From Hydrogenophaga crassostreae (GTDB lineage Bacteria > Pseudomonadota > Gammaproteobacteria > Burkholderiales > Burkholderiaceae_C), in contig NZ_CP017476.1 of the NCBI RefSeq assembly GCF_001761385.1, positions 4,453,501 through 4,517,500 on the forward strand: a stretch of 64,000 nt of DNA. Direction: 5' to 3'. The stretch's first letter is position 1, and every line of letters begins with the position of its first letter. Positions 44,501-53,349 of the stretch are shown in pieces. The notes beneath the pieces were generated by a model. It was not told the DNA's origin. It worked only from the letters and a program-made list of their open reading frames with translations, and did no database searches. Made by a program: the position numbers and the translations under genes.

Positions 44501-45307
44501 ATGAAGTCGTTTGCCCGCTGGTTGCTGTGGATCGCTCTCGCTGGTGTCGCTCTGCAACTTTTTTTCGTCGCCCGCATCGCCTTGATGCTTGTGATCGCAC
44601 CTGAAAGCACGGCGTTCATGCGCTCGGAAATCTGGCGCATTGCAGAACGCCGGGTTGAAGGCAAGGGCTCATGGCAGTGGGGCGCCGAGTGGGTGCCTTA
44701 CGACAAGATCAGCCCCAACCTAAAGCGTGCGGTGATGGCCTCGGAGGACGCAGGTTTCACCAGCCATGGTGGCGTCGATTGGGACGCGATCCAGGCCGCC
44801 TGGGCCAAAAACGAAAAACGCCAGCAGGCGGCGGAAAAAATCGATGCAAGGCGCGCCGAACGCCAGGCCAAACTTGCCGCCAAACGATTGAGCCAGGGCA
44901 AGGAACCTGTAGCTCCTGCCGCCACGAGCAAACCCGCCAAAGTGATCGGTGGATCGACCATCACACAGCAACTGGCCAAAAACCTGTTGCTCTCCGGTGA
45001 ACGCAACCTGCTGCGCAAAGGTCAGGAGTTGCTGCTGACGCTCACGCTGGAGGCCCTGCTCAGCAAACAGCGCATTCTTGAGATCTACCTCAACAGTGTT
45101 GAATGGGGCGACGGTGTTTTTGGTGCCGAAGCGGCAGCCCAGCGCTATTTCAAGAAACCTGCCAGCCAGCTCAGTGCGCGGGAAGCGGCCCGCCTGGCGG
45201 TGATGCTGCCCAGCCCCAAGTTTTTTGAAATCCGGCAAGGTTCAGCCTACCTGGCGCGGCGAACCAACATCATCGCCGCGCGCATGAACGATGTAGGCCT
45301 GCCATGA
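44501..45307 (+). CDS. mtgA: Monofunctional peptidoglycan glycosyltransferase MtgA
   Basis: A 268-residue GT51-family enzyme that polymerises lipid II into glycan strands. One N-terminal membrane helix (residues 6-33) is followed by the catalytic domain with KRAVMASEDAGFTSHGGVDWDAIQ (catalytic Glu in SEDAGF), GGSTITQQLAKNLLLSGERNLLRKGQELLLT, ILEIYLNSVEWGDGVFG and ASQLSAREAARLAVMLPSP. It is longer than typical MtgA (about 235-245) because of a K/R/A/Q-rich insertion at about 103-147, ahead of the GGSTITQQ motif. Confidence 0.93.
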   Translation: MKSFARWLLWIALAGVALQLFFVARIALMLVIAPESTAFMRSEIWRIAERRVEGKGSWQWGAEWVPYDKISPNLKRAVMASEDAGFTSHGGVDWDAIQAAWAKNEKRQQAAEKIDARRAERQAKLAAKRLSQGKEPVAPAATSKPAKVIGGSTITQQLAKNLLLSGERNLLRKGQELLLTLTLEALLSKQRILEIYLNSVEWGDGVFGAEAAAQRYFKKPASQLSAREAARLAVMLPSPKFFEIRQGSAYLARRTNIIAARMNDVGLP

Positions 45308-45335
45308 GCCTGACCAGCACCCAGGGGCGAAACCC

Positions 45336-45956
45336 ATGGTGACGATGGGCACCAAGGCCATGGGGCTGTTCTTGCTCGGTCTGATCCGTTTACTGACTGG
45401 CGCCCAGGCCCGCTGGTACGGTTGCCCGCCCAAAGCGGAACAACGCATCTATTTCGCCAACCACCAGAGCCACGCCGATCTGGTCTTGATTTGGGCGGCC
45501 CTGCCCAGCGAATTGCGCAGCATCACGCGCCCCATCGCCGCCAAAGACTACTGGACCGCATCACCACTGAAACAATGGATCACCACCGGCGTGTTCAACG
45601 CCGTGTATGTCGAGCGCGAACGCAAGGGCGATGAAGACCCATTGCAACCCCTGATCGATGCACTGGAAAGCGGCGACTCCCTGATCATCTTCCCCGAGGG
45701 CACGCGGGGCTTTGAAGATGAGCCCCAAGCGTTCAAGTCGGGCCTCTACAACCTGACCCAACGCTTTCCCGAAGTGGTGCTTGTGCCCGCCTGGATCCAC
45801 AACGTGCAGCGCGTCATCCCCAAGGGTGAAGTGATCCCGGTGCCGGTGCTGTGCTCCGTCACCTTTGGCACGCCCGTGCAACTGGGCGAAGGGGAGCCAA
45901 GAGGAGAATTTCTGACCCGCGCCCGAAACGCCGTGGTGGAACTGCGAGACGTATGA
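45336..45956 (+). CDS. 1-Acylglycerol-3-phosphate acyltransferase (PlsC family)
   Basis: A 206-residue acyltransferase. Motif I is ANHQSHADLVLIWAAL (H-x4-D type), motif II lies in FNAVYVERERKG and motif III is FPEGTRGFED. It transfers a fatty acyl group to lysophosphatidic acid in the inner membrane. The stop overlaps the next gene's start (ATGA), pairing it with the CdsA-like enzyme that uses its product. This PlsC plus CdsA-like pair occurs besides the main plsC/cdsA genes in related bacteria, so it may be a second copy. Confidence 0.88.
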   Translation: MVTMGTKAMGLFLLGLIRLLTGAQARWYGCPPKAEQRIYFANHQSHADLVLIWAALPSELRSITRPIAAKDYWTASPLKQWITTGVFNAVYVERERKGDEDPLQPLIDALESGDSLIIFPEGTRGFEDEPQAFKSGLYNLTQRFPEVVLVPAWIHNVQRVIPKGEVIPVPVLCSVTFGTPVQLGEGEPRGEFLTRARNAVVELRDV

Positions 45957-46942
45957 CCTCGTTTTTGCGCAGCCTCTCGGCCAATCAGCAAGTCAGTTTG
46001 CTGTTTGTGCTGCTGTTCGGCTTTCTGACCCTGGCCAGTGCCACGTTGCTGGTCTTGTCGATGCGAGATCGACCACAGGACGACGCACAGGCTCCCAAGC
46101 ATGGCCTGCGCTTGAAGGACTACCAGGGGTTGGTGCGCACTTCGTGGCTCATGGCACTGGTGTTCTGGCTGGGATGGGCCGCCGGGCCTGGCGTGGCGAC
46201 GGCTCTTTTTGGCATGGTGTCGTTTTTTGTCTTGCGTGAGTTCATCAGCCTCTCTCCCACCCGACGCGGCGACCACCGCAGCTTGCTGCTGGTGTTTTTC
46301 ATTGTCTTGCCGCTGCAGTACCTGCTGGTCTGGACCGAGCGCTTCGATCTGTTCACCGTGTTCATCCCGGTCTACGTGTTTCTTGCCATTCCTACAGCGG
46401 GCGCCCTGGGCAACGATCCGCAGCACTTTCTGGCCCGCAACGCCAAGCTGCAGTGGGGCATCATGGTCTGCGTGTATGGCATGAGCCATGTGCCCGCGTT
46501 GCTGCTGCTTGATTTCCCCCAGTCCCCAGGTCGCTCCGCCTTTCTGGTTTTCTTCCTGGTGCTGGTAGTGCAAACAGCCATGATGGTGCAACACATCGTC
46601 TCCCGGTACCGGGGCCAGGCGGTGGCACCCGCCGTCAGCGCCAGTTTCAACTGGTATGGATGGGGGGCGGGCGTGCTCGCTGGTGGCTTGCTCGGTGCGG
46701 CACTCGCAGGCTTCACGCCCTTCAAGCCGTTGCCCGCGATGGCGATGGCGATGGTGGCTTCAGTCTCCGGCAGCTTCGGGCACCTGGTGATGAAAGCCAT
46801 CAAACGGGACCGCGGGGTCACCCACTGGGGTCCCGCAGGCAGCTCTATCACGGGTGCCAGTGGCTTGCTCGACCGGGTTGACGCGCTGTGTTTCGCTGCA
46901 CCCGTCTTCTTCCACTCGGTTCGCTGGAACTTCAATCTCTGA
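45953..46942 (+). CDS. CdsA-like phosphatidate cytidylyltransferase
   Basis: A 329-residue membrane protein with eight to nine helices and the C-terminal CDP-diglyceride synthase domain. The signature is altered: HLVMKAIKRDRGVTHWGPAGSSITGASGLLDRVDAL. The family's K-D-x-G becomes T-H-W-G and the H-G-G becomes A-S-G, while KR and the final DRxD are kept. This variant accompanies the paralogue coupled to plsC. Whether it still makes CDP-diacylglycerol is uncertain. The start overlaps the plsC stop by four bases. Confidence 0.85.
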   Translation: MTSFLRSLSANQQVSLLFVLLFGFLTLASATLLVLSMRDRPQDDAQAPKHGLRLKDYQGLVRTSWLMALVFWLGWAAGPGVATALFGMVSFFVLREFISLSPTRRGDHRSLLLVFFIVLPLQYLLVWTERFDLFTVFIPVYVFLAIPTAGALGNDPQHFLARNAKLQWGIMVCVYGMSHVPALLLLDFPQSPGRSAFLVFFLVLVVQTAMMVQHIVSRYRGQAVAPAVSASFNWYGWGAGVLAGGLLGAALAGFTPFKPLPAMAMAMVASVSGSFGHLVMKAIKRDRGVTHWGPAGSSITGASGLLDRVDALCFAAPVFFHSVRWNFNL

Positions 46943-46962
46943 ACCCGACGGGAACTACCACC

Positions 46963-47511
46963 ATGCGCATCCTTGGCATCGACCCGGGCCTCCAATGCAC
47001 CGGTTTTGGCGTGGTCGATAGCGAAGGCGCAGCTCTGCACTATGTGGCCAGCGGCACCATTCAAACCAGCCCGAAAGATGGCGCACTGCTGCCCGAACGC
47101 CTCAAAATCCTGTTCGACGGCATCAGCGAAGTGGTCAAGCGGTATGAGCCCCAGGTGTCCGCTTGCGAAATCGTGTTCGTCAACGTGAACCCACAAGCCA
47201 CCTTGCTGCTCGGTCAGGCACGCGGCGCTTGCCTCACTGCGCTGGTGGCCAACGGGTTGAGCGTGGCGGAGTACACCGCACTTCAGCTGAAGAAGGCCGT
47301 TGTTGGCTATGGGCGCGCCGACAAAGCACAAATGCAGGAAATGGTGAAACGGTTGCTGGCGCTGCCTGGTTTGCCGGGCAAAGACGCTGCCGACGCCCTG
47401 GGCCTGTGCATCATCCATGCCCAGGTGGCCCGGTCGGTTGCTGTGATCAACAAGGTCTCGCCCCTGCAAGCCCGTACCCACGCTGCCTACAAAGGCGGAC
47501 GAAGCTACTGA
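46963..47511 (+). CDS. ruvC: Holliday junction endonuclease RuvC
   Basis: A 182-residue RuvC resolvase, standard length. MRILGIDPGLQCTGFGVVD carries the first catalytic Asp, ACEIVFVNVNPQATLLLGQARGACL the Glu, and KDAADALGLCIIHAQ the C-terminal Asp pair. It cuts four-way junctions during recombinational repair. It starts 20 bp after the cdsA-like gene. ruvA and ruvB are not in the window. Confidence 0.95.
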   Translation: MRILGIDPGLQCTGFGVVDSEGAALHYVASGTIQTSPKDGALLPERLKILFDGISEVVKRYEPQVSACEIVFVNVNPQATLLLGQARGACLTALVANGLSVAEYTALQLKKAVVGYGRADKAQMQEMVKRLLALPGLPGKDAADALGLCIIHAQVARSVAVINKVSPLQARTHAAYKGGRSY

Positions 47512-47549
47512 GCGACCCGCTGGAGGCCTCCCGCCAGGTTTTCACCCTC

Positions 47550-47726
47550 TTACAGCAGACGCTCCAGGAGCAACACCCCAAAAAACCCCAGACCTGCGAT
47601 CACGGCCCACTTGAGCAACCTGACGCCATAGCCTCGAAAGCGCTCCTGACCTGTACCGATGTAAAAGGCGAATGAAACGCCTGCGGCCAGCAGCAGAAAA
47701 AAGATCGCGAACCTAAACAACAGCAT
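47550..47726 (-). CDS. 58-residue membrane peptide behind lpxC
   Basis: A 58-residue frame (ATG 47726, TAA 47552-47550), too short for most ORF lists. It encodes two hydrophobic segments, LLFRFAIFFLLLAAGVSFAFY and AVIAGLGFFGVLLLERLL, joined by the polar loop IGTGQERFRGYGVRLLKW. It follows lpxC by 22 bp on the same strand, so it probably belongs to the lpxC transcript. There is no strong ribosome site (GGA at -10). Function unknown; a small hairpin membrane protein is the best description. Confidence 0.58.
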   Translation of the reverse strand: MLLFRFAIFFLLLAAGVSFAFYIGTGQERFRGYGVRLLKWAVIAGLGFFGVLLLERLL

Positions 47727-47748
47727 CAGCGAGTCCGATAGGGAACGG

Positions 47749-48672
47749 TCACCAGGCAGGCGCGAGCTGAGCGAAGCCTTTGGGGGCCTCGCGGTCTTGC
47801 TGAAATGTCACGATGTCGTAGGCATCGGGCTGTGCGAGCAAGGCGCGCAGCAACTGGTTGTTCATCGCATGGCCCGAGCGGAAGGCGCTGTAGGCCGCGA
47901 GCAGCGGCTTGCCAATCACATACAGATCGCCGATGGCATCAAGGATCTTGTGTTTGACAAATTCATCCTGGTAGCGAAGGCCATCCGCATTGAGCACCTT
48001 GACATCGTCCATCACGATCGCGTTGTCGAGACCGCCGCCCAGCGCCAGTCCGTGTGAGCGCATCATTTCCACGTCACGCGTGAAGCCAAACGTACGCGCC
48101 CGCGCAATCTCGCGGGCGTAACGGCCGCTGCCCATGTCGAACTCCACGCGCTGCCCGGTTGACGTGACAGCGGGGTGGTCGAACTCGATTTCAAAGGCCA
48201 GTTTGTAGCCGTGATACGGGTCGAGCCGGGCCCATTTCAGGTTGCGCCCTTCGCCTTCACGCACCTCAACTGCCTTCTTGATGCGAATAAATCGCTTGGG
48301 CGCCGCCTGAACGGCGATACCCGCGCTTTGCAGCAGGTAAACAAACGAGGCCGACGAACCATCCAGTATGGGCACTTCTTCGGCCGTGATGTCGACATAC
48401 AGGTTGTCCAACCCCAGGCCGGCTACAGCACTCATCAAATGCTCGATGGTGGCGACCTTGGCACCGCCTTTGGAAATCGTCGAAGCCATGCGGGTATCGG
48501 TCACCGCCTCGGCATTCACGGGAATGTCCACTGGCTCTGGCAGGTCCACACGTCGAAAAACCACGCCCGTGTCGGGCGGCGCAGGACGAAGCGTCAACTC
48601 CACCCGTTGCCCGCTGTGCATGCCAACGCCCACAGCTTTGGACAGAGATTTGAGGGTTCGTTGAGCAAGCAT
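47749..48672 (-). CDS. lpxC: UDP-3-O-acyl-N-acetylglucosamine deacetylase LpxC
   Basis: A 307-residue zinc deacetylase, the committed step of lipid A synthesis. Zinc and catalytic residues are in ATIEHLMSAVAGLGLDNLYVDI (E and H), EFVKHKILDAIGDLYVIGKP (H and D), and SGHAMNNQLLRALL. Length is standard. It closes the division cluster, about 210 bp after ftsZ, with a large inverted repeat between the two genes. Confidence 0.96.
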   Translation of the reverse strand: MLAQRTLKSLSKAVGVGMHSGQRVELTLRPAPPDTGVVFRRVDLPEPVDIPVNAEAVTDTRMASTISKGGAKVATIEHLMSAVAGLGLDNLYVDITAEEVPILDGSSASFVYLLQSAGIAVQAAPKRFIRIKKAVEVREGEGRNLKWARLDPYHGYKLAFEIEFDHPAVTSTGQRVEFDMGSGRYAREIARARTFGFTRDVEMMRSHGLALGGGLDNAIVMDDVKVLNADGLRYQDEFVKHKILDAIGDLYVIGKPLLAAYSAFRSGHAMNNQLLRALLAQPDAYDIVTFQQDREAPKGFAQLAPAW

Positions 48673-48685
48673 GACGTATTTTATT

Positions 48686-48875
48686 CCCCCCCGCGCCGGC
48701 TGCGCCGTCCCCCCCCAGGGGGCGGCACTGGCTGACTGGCGGAGCCAGATCGGCGGTGCCCTGGGCTAGCGTCCTCGCCTGCGTGAGGCGTCATTAGCCC
48801 AGGATGCGATGGAACCGGCTTTGCCGGGGCACTCGCATCGCCCCCTGGGGGGTGACGCCGCAGGCGGCGCGGGGG
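48686..48875. repeat. Large GC-rich inverted repeat between ftsZ and lpxC
   Basis: Left arm 48686-48724 and right arm 48839-48875 are near-complementary over about 37 bases (CCCCGCGCC ... AGGGGGCG against CGCCCCCT ... GGCGCGGGG). Inside lies a second perfect pair, CCTGGGCTA (48760-48768) and TAGCCCAGG (48795-48803). The nested fold could form a long hairpin. A related partial copy is at 29111-29153. Confidence 0.7.
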
Positions 48876-48881
48876 AGTCGA

Positions 48882-50096
48882 TCAATCTGCTTGTTTGCGC
48901 AGGAAAGCAGGGATCTCGTAGTCATCCATGCCGCCCGACGACAAGGCCTCAACCTTGGCTGCGGCCTGGGTGCGGTTCGTGCGCCAGACGCTGGGGGTAG
49001 AAAGGCTGCTGTAGTCGGGCTGTTGCGCAGCACCAGGACCGCTCACAGCGCTGTTCATCGTGGGCACATTGTGAAGTGGCACGTTGTCGGTGCCGGTGCG
49101 CAACACTTGCAGCGGAGGGGCCGTGCGGCGCGAACCCTGGCTGGACAAGCCGGTGGCGACCACAGTGACACGCATTTCATCGCCCAGGCTGTCGTCGTAA
49201 GCCGCACCGTAGATGACATGAGCCTGCTCCGACGCGTAGGCGCGGATGGTGTTCATGGCCAGCTTGGACTCGGACAGCTTGAGCGATCCCTTGGCTGCTG
49301 TGACCAGCACCAGAACGCCTTTGGCGCCCGACAGGTCGATGCCTTCCAGCAACGGGCAGGCCACGGCCTGTTCAGCGGCGATACGCGCGCGGTCAGGGCC
49401 AGCGGCCACCGCCGTGCCCATCATGGCCTTGCCTGGCTCGCCCATCACGGTGCGCACGTCTTCGAAGTCAACGTTCACGTTGCCGTACTCGTTGATGATC
49501 TCGGCAATGCCGCCGACCGCGTTTTTCAGCACGTCGTTGGCGTGGGCAAAGGCTTCGTCCTGCGTGACTTCATCACCCAGGACTTCCAGCAACTTGTCGT
49601 TGAGCACCACGATCAACGAATCGACATTGGCCTCCAGTTCGGCCAGTCCTGCGTCAGCGTTCTGCAGGCGCTTGCCCCCCTCGAAATCAAATGGCTTGGT
49701 CACCACACCGACGGTCAGGATGCCCATTTCTTTCGCCACGCGGGCGATCACAGGCGCAGCGCCCGTGCCGGTGCCGCCACCCATACCGGCGGTGATGAAC
49801 AGCATGTGTGCGCCGTCGATGGCTTCACGGATTTCGTCGATGGCCAATTCGGCGGCGTCGCGGCCTTTTTCTGGTTTGCTGCCAGCGCCCAGTCCACTCT
49901 GGCCAAGCTGGATCGTGCGCCCTGCTGAGCTGCGCGTAAGTGCCTGCGCATCGGTATTGGCACAGATGAACTCCACGCCCTGCACATTGCGCGCAATCAT
50001 GTGGTCAACCGCGTTGCCGCCGCCGCCGCCCACACCGATCACCTTGATCTGGGTGCCCTGGTTGAATTCTTCAACTTCAATCATTTCGATGCTCAT
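48882..50096 (-). CDS. ftsZ: Cell division GTPase FtsZ
   Basis: A 404-residue tubulin-like GTPase that forms the Z-ring. The GTP signature is FITAGMGGGTGTGAAPVIA, the N-terminal ICANTDAQALTRS and VGGGGGNAVDHMIARNVQGVEFI are also present, and the synergy loop reads NVDFEDVRTVM. The C-terminal conserved peptide is MDDYEIPAFLRKQAD. The ATG at 50096 has GGAGAG in front. It is separated from ftsA by a 217-bp gap that probably contains its own promoter. Confidence 0.98.
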   Translation of the reverse strand: MSIEMIEVEEFNQGTQIKVIGVGGGGGNAVDHMIARNVQGVEFICANTDAQALTRSSAGRTIQLGQSGLGAGSKPEKGRDAAELAIDEIREAIDGAHMLFITAGMGGGTGTGAAPVIARVAKEMGILTVGVVTKPFDFEGGKRLQNADAGLAELEANVDSLIVVLNDKLLEVLGDEVTQDEAFAHANDVLKNAVGGIAEIINEYGNVNVDFEDVRTVMGEPGKAMMGTAVAAGPDRARIAAEQAVACPLLEGIDLSGAKGVLVLVTAAKGSLKLSESKLAMNTIRAYASEQAHVIYGAAYDDSLGDEMRVTVVATGLSSQGSRRTAPPLQVLRTGTDNVPLHNVPTMNSAVSGPGAAQQPDYSSLSTPSVWRTNRTQAAAKVEALSSGGMDDYEIPAFLRKQAD

Positions 50097-50313
50097 GTCA
50101 CTCTCCTGTTGGTGCCCTCAAGCCCTTTGAGGGCGGGCGATGCTTTAAAACTAAAACGGTTACTGTCAAAAATTGATAAGGGCGGTCGCCATCGTGGGGG
50201 TGGCCCTGTGCATGCGCTGCACTGGGCTCCCGGCGTTCGCCGTCTGGGTGGCGGGCCTCCGGCACCTGGATCGTGGCGCAGAGACAAACGGGTGTGTACT
50301 CGAATGTTGTTCA

Positions 50314-51543
50314 TCAGAAGGTCCCCACAAACCAGTTTTTCATGCGCTCCAGGGCGCCCTGCATGGATCCGGCCTTTTGCGCCACCTTGTGGCCGCGCAC
50401 GCGGGCCAGCCGCGCCTCTTCGAGCAAGCCCATCACGGCCGCGGCGCGAGGCTGCGCGACCATGTCAGACAGGGAGCTGGCGTAATTGGGCATGCCGCGG
50501 CGAACCGGCTTCAAGAAGATGTCTTCGCCCAGCTCGACCATGCCGGGCATCACGGCACTGCCGCCGGTCAGCACAATGCCCGATGACAGAACCTCTTCAA
50601 AGCCCGACTCCCGCACCACTTGTTGAACCAGTGCAAAAATCTCTTCCACCCTGGGCTCGATCACACCGGCCAGGGCCTGACGCCCCAACATGCGGGGACC
50701 GCGGTCGCCCAGGCCAGGCACTTCAACCTGGGTATCGGGGTCGGCCAGCAACTGTTTGGCGCAGCCGCTCTCAACCTTGATGTCTTCGGCGTCTTTGGTC
50801 GGCGTGCGCAGTGCCATGGCGATGTCGCTGGTAATCAAATCGCCGGCAATGGGAATCACAGCCGTATGGCGAATCGAACCACCCGCAAAAATCGCCACGT
50901 CGGTGGTCCCCGCACCGATGTCGACCAGCACCACGCCCAGCTCTTTCTCATCGTCGGTCAACACCGCCTGACTTGAGGCCAGAGGATTGAGCATGAGCTG
51001 GTCCACTTCCAGACCGCAGCGGCGCACACACTTGATGATGTTCTCGGCGGCGCTTTGCGCCCCGGTCACGATGTGCACCTTGGCTTCCAGACGGATGCCG
51101 CTCATGCCGATGGGCTCCTTCACCTCCTGGCCGTCGATCACGAACTCCTGCGGTTCTACCAGCAGCAAGCGTTGATCGGTGGAGATGTTGATCGCCTTGG
51201 CGGTCTCAATGACGCGAGCCACATCGGCCGAGGTCACTTCACGGTCCTTGATCGCCACCATGCCGCTGGAGTTGATGCCGCGGATGTGGCTGCCGGTGAT
51301 GCCGGTGTAGACACGTGCAATGCGGCAGTCAGCCATCAGTTCGGCCTCTTTCAGCGCGGCCTGGATGCTCTGCACGGTGGCGTCGATGTTGACCACCACA
51401 CCCCGCTTCAATCCATGGCTCGCCGAGACGCCCAAGCCCGCGAGCTTGAGCTGGCCGTTGGGCTGCACCTCGGCCACCACCACCATGATTTTGGCGGTGC
51501 CAATGTCGAGTCCAACGACGAGATCCTTGTATTCCTTGGCCAT
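50314..51543 (-). CDS. ftsA: Cell division protein FtsA
   Basis: A 409-residue actin-like ATPase that tethers FtsZ to the membrane. Phosphate motifs: VVGLDIGTAKIMVVVAE and VLVDIGAGTTDVAIF; adenosine motif: GIVLTGGSAVMPGM. The C-terminal amphipathic targeting helix is MQGALERMKNWFVGTF. The ATG at 51543 is preferred to upstream alternatives because the conserved EYKDLVVGLDIG begins after it. Next to ftsQ with 13 bp between. Confidence 0.97.
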   Translation of the reverse strand: MAKEYKDLVVGLDIGTAKIMVVVAEVQPNGQLKLAGLGVSASHGLKRGVVVNIDATVQSIQAALKEAELMADCRIARVYTGITGSHIRGINSSGMVAIKDREVTSADVARVIETAKAINISTDQRLLLVEPQEFVIDGQEVKEPIGMSGIRLEAKVHIVTGAQSAAENIIKCVRRCGLEVDQLMLNPLASSQAVLTDDEKELGVVLVDIGAGTTDVAIFAGGSIRHTAVIPIAGDLITSDIAMALRTPTKDAEDIKVESGCAKQLLADPDTQVEVPGLGDRGPRMLGRQALAGVIEPRVEEIFALVQQVVRESGFEEVLSSGIVLTGGSAVMPGMVELGEDIFLKPVRRGMPNYASSLSDMVAQPRAAAVMGLLEEARLARVRGHKVAQKAGSMQGALERMKNWFVGTF

Positions 51544-51556
51544 GATCGTGTCTTGT

Positions 51557-52351
51557 TTACCGGGTCTTTGAGGTGGGTTTGCCATCGTCTTCGACGACGG
51601 TGGTCACGCCGCGCATGCGCAGGGCGTAACCATTGGGGTAGCGCAAGTCAACCGACTCCACCGCACCGGGGTAGCGCTCGGTGAGTTGGCTGATGGTTGC
51701 AGTGAGGCGGTGCAGGCGTTCAAAAATTTCATCGGGCTCTCCACGGCCCAGTTCGACCTGGGCGCCGGAGTCCAGTTTGGCGCGCCAGCTGCCGCGGTCG
51801 CTCAACTCCAGGCGATCAATGCCCAGGTCCAACCGGCCAAGTTCCGTGGCCAGTCGCTGGTAGAGCGACCACACCCGCCCGGATTGTTCGGGCGGGCCGA
51901 CAAGCTCTGGCAACCCGTCGCCTTCGTCGGGACTGGCCTCGAACACTTCGCCCATGCGGTTGACCAGGTAGCCGGAACTCGCCTCGCCCCACCAGGCCAC
52001 AGCGTGGTGCTCTTCCAGGGTCACCCGCAGGCGGTTGGGAAACTCCCGCTGCACCTTGACCTGCCGCACCCAAGGCACGGCTTCAAACATTTGCTTCACA
52101 GGCTGCAAGTCGAGCGCAAGCAAGCCACCAGCCAAGTGGGTCTTCATCGAGGTCGCCAACTGGGCTCGCAGTCCAACGGCGTTTTGATGGTCCACCTCCC
52201 CTTGCACCGCAATGGCCTTCACGGTCCAGAACGGCAGGCGCAACACCCAATGCCCCAGGGCGGCCAGGCACAAGACGACGAACACCATCACCAGGGTGTT
52301 GGTCACCACGGTCATGAGTTTGACGTCCAAGGGCATGTCGGCTTGGGTCAT
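51557..52351 (-). CDS. ftsQ: Cell division protein FtsQ
   Basis: A 264-residue bitopic membrane protein of the divisome. A short cytoplasmic tail, one helix (VTNTLVMVFVVLCLAALGHWVL) and a periplasmic POTRA domain (PFWTVKAIAVQGEVDHQNAVGLRAQL), followed by a beta domain with VRQVKVQREFPNRLRVTLEEHHAVAWW. It joins FtsL/FtsB and regulates septal wall synthesis. Lies 14 bp after ddlB. Confidence 0.94.
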   Translation of the reverse strand: MTQADMPLDVKLMTVVTNTLVMVFVVLCLAALGHWVLRLPFWTVKAIAVQGEVDHQNAVGLRAQLATSMKTHLAGGLLALDLQPVKQMFEAVPWVRQVKVQREFPNRLRVTLEEHHAVAWWGEASSGYLVNRMGEVFEASPDEGDGLPELVGPPEQSGRVWSLYQRLATELGRLDLGIDRLELSDRGSWRAKLDSGAQVELGRGEPDEIFERLHRLTATISQLTERYPGAVESVDLRYPNGYALRMRGVTTVVEDDGKPTSKTR

Positions 52352-52365
52352 GGCTTCTGATTCAT

Positions 52366-53349
52366 TCAGCCGTTGGGTTGTGTGGCGTTGTCCAGCGAAG
52401 CACTGGCCAACAGAGTCAAACAGAGGTCTTCATACGACAGACCGGCCGCGCGGGCCGACATGGGCACCAGCGAATGACCTGTCATGCCTGGCGAGGTGTT
52501 GATCTCCAGCAAATACGGCTTGCGCGTCTTGCCGTCGATCATCACGTCGGCACGTGCCCAGCCGCGGCAGTCCAGCGTGAGAAACGCCTTCAAGACCAGG
52601 GCCTGAATGCGCTCTTCTTCGCCCTCGGGCAAGCCGCAGGGCACGAGGTATTTCGTATCGTCAGTGAAGTATTTGTTCTGGTAGTCGTAATTGCCGTCGG
52701 GCGCGACGATCCGGATCACTGGCAAAGCCCGGGCCTCAACGCCCGTTCCCAGGACAGGAATGGTCACTTCATCACCAGCAATGAACTGTTCACACATCAC
52801 CATGGGATCCTGGCCCGATGCGAGCGAATAGGCGGCATCGCACTGCTCCAGTGCAGTGACTTTGGTGAGGCCAATCGTTGAACCCTCGCGCACCGGCTTG
52901 ACGATCATGGGTGAGCCCAGCTCCGCAAAGGCCGCCCTCGTTTCGGCTGGGCTTTTCACCTGACGCCATGCGGGCGTCGCCAGACCTTCGGCTATCCAGA
53001 TGCGCTTGGTCATGAGTTTGTCCATCGCCACGCTCGAGGACATGACGCCCGGCCCGGTGTACGGAATACCCATGAGTTCAAGCGCACCTTGCACAGTGCC
53101 ATCCTCACCGAAGCGGCCATGCAGCGCGATGAAACAACGGTCGAAACCCTCGCGCTTGAGCTCACTCAGGTCGCGTGATGCCGGATCGAAGGCATGCCCG
53201 TCCACCCCCTTGGCGATCAGGGCCGCCAGCACGCCATTGCCCGACATCAGGGAAACCTCACGCTCGGCGGACCGGCCGCCCAACAGGACGGCAACCTTGC
53301 CCATGGCTTTGGGGTTGATAGACACAGCTGCGATGGTGTTTGCGCTCAT
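52366..53349 (-). CDS. ddlB: D-alanine--D-alanine ligase
   Basis: A 327-residue ATP-grasp ligase that makes the D-Ala-D-Ala used by MurF. VAVLLGGRSAEREVSLMSGNGVLAAL, FIALHGRFGEDGTVQGALELMGIPYTGPGVMSSSVAMDKLMTK and the C-terminal LLEINTSPGMTGHSLVPMSARAAG are diagnostic. The stop and start overlap murC by four bases, which agrees with translational coupling in the cluster. Confidence 0.97.
   Translation of the reverse strand: MSANTIAAVSINPKAMGKVAVLLGGRSAEREVSLMSGNGVLAALIAKGVDGHAFDPASRDLSELKREGFDRCFIALHGRFGEDGTVQGALELMGIPYTGPGVMSSSVAMDKLMTKRIWIAEGLATPAWRQVKSPAETRAAFAELGSPMIVKPVREGSTIGLTKVTALEQCDAAYSLASGQDPMVMCEQFIAGDEVTIPVLGTGVEARALPVIRIVAPDGNYDYQNKYFTDDTKYLVPCGLPEGEEERIQALVLKAFLTLDCRGWARADVMIDGKTRKPYLLEINTSPGMTGHSLVPMSARAAGLSYEDLCLTLLASASLDNATQPNG

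Noticed and set aside
44501..45307. Reading mtgA as a bifunctional PBP
   Set aside because: It ends after the glycosyltransferase domain; no SxxK, SxN or KTG transpeptidase motifs follow.
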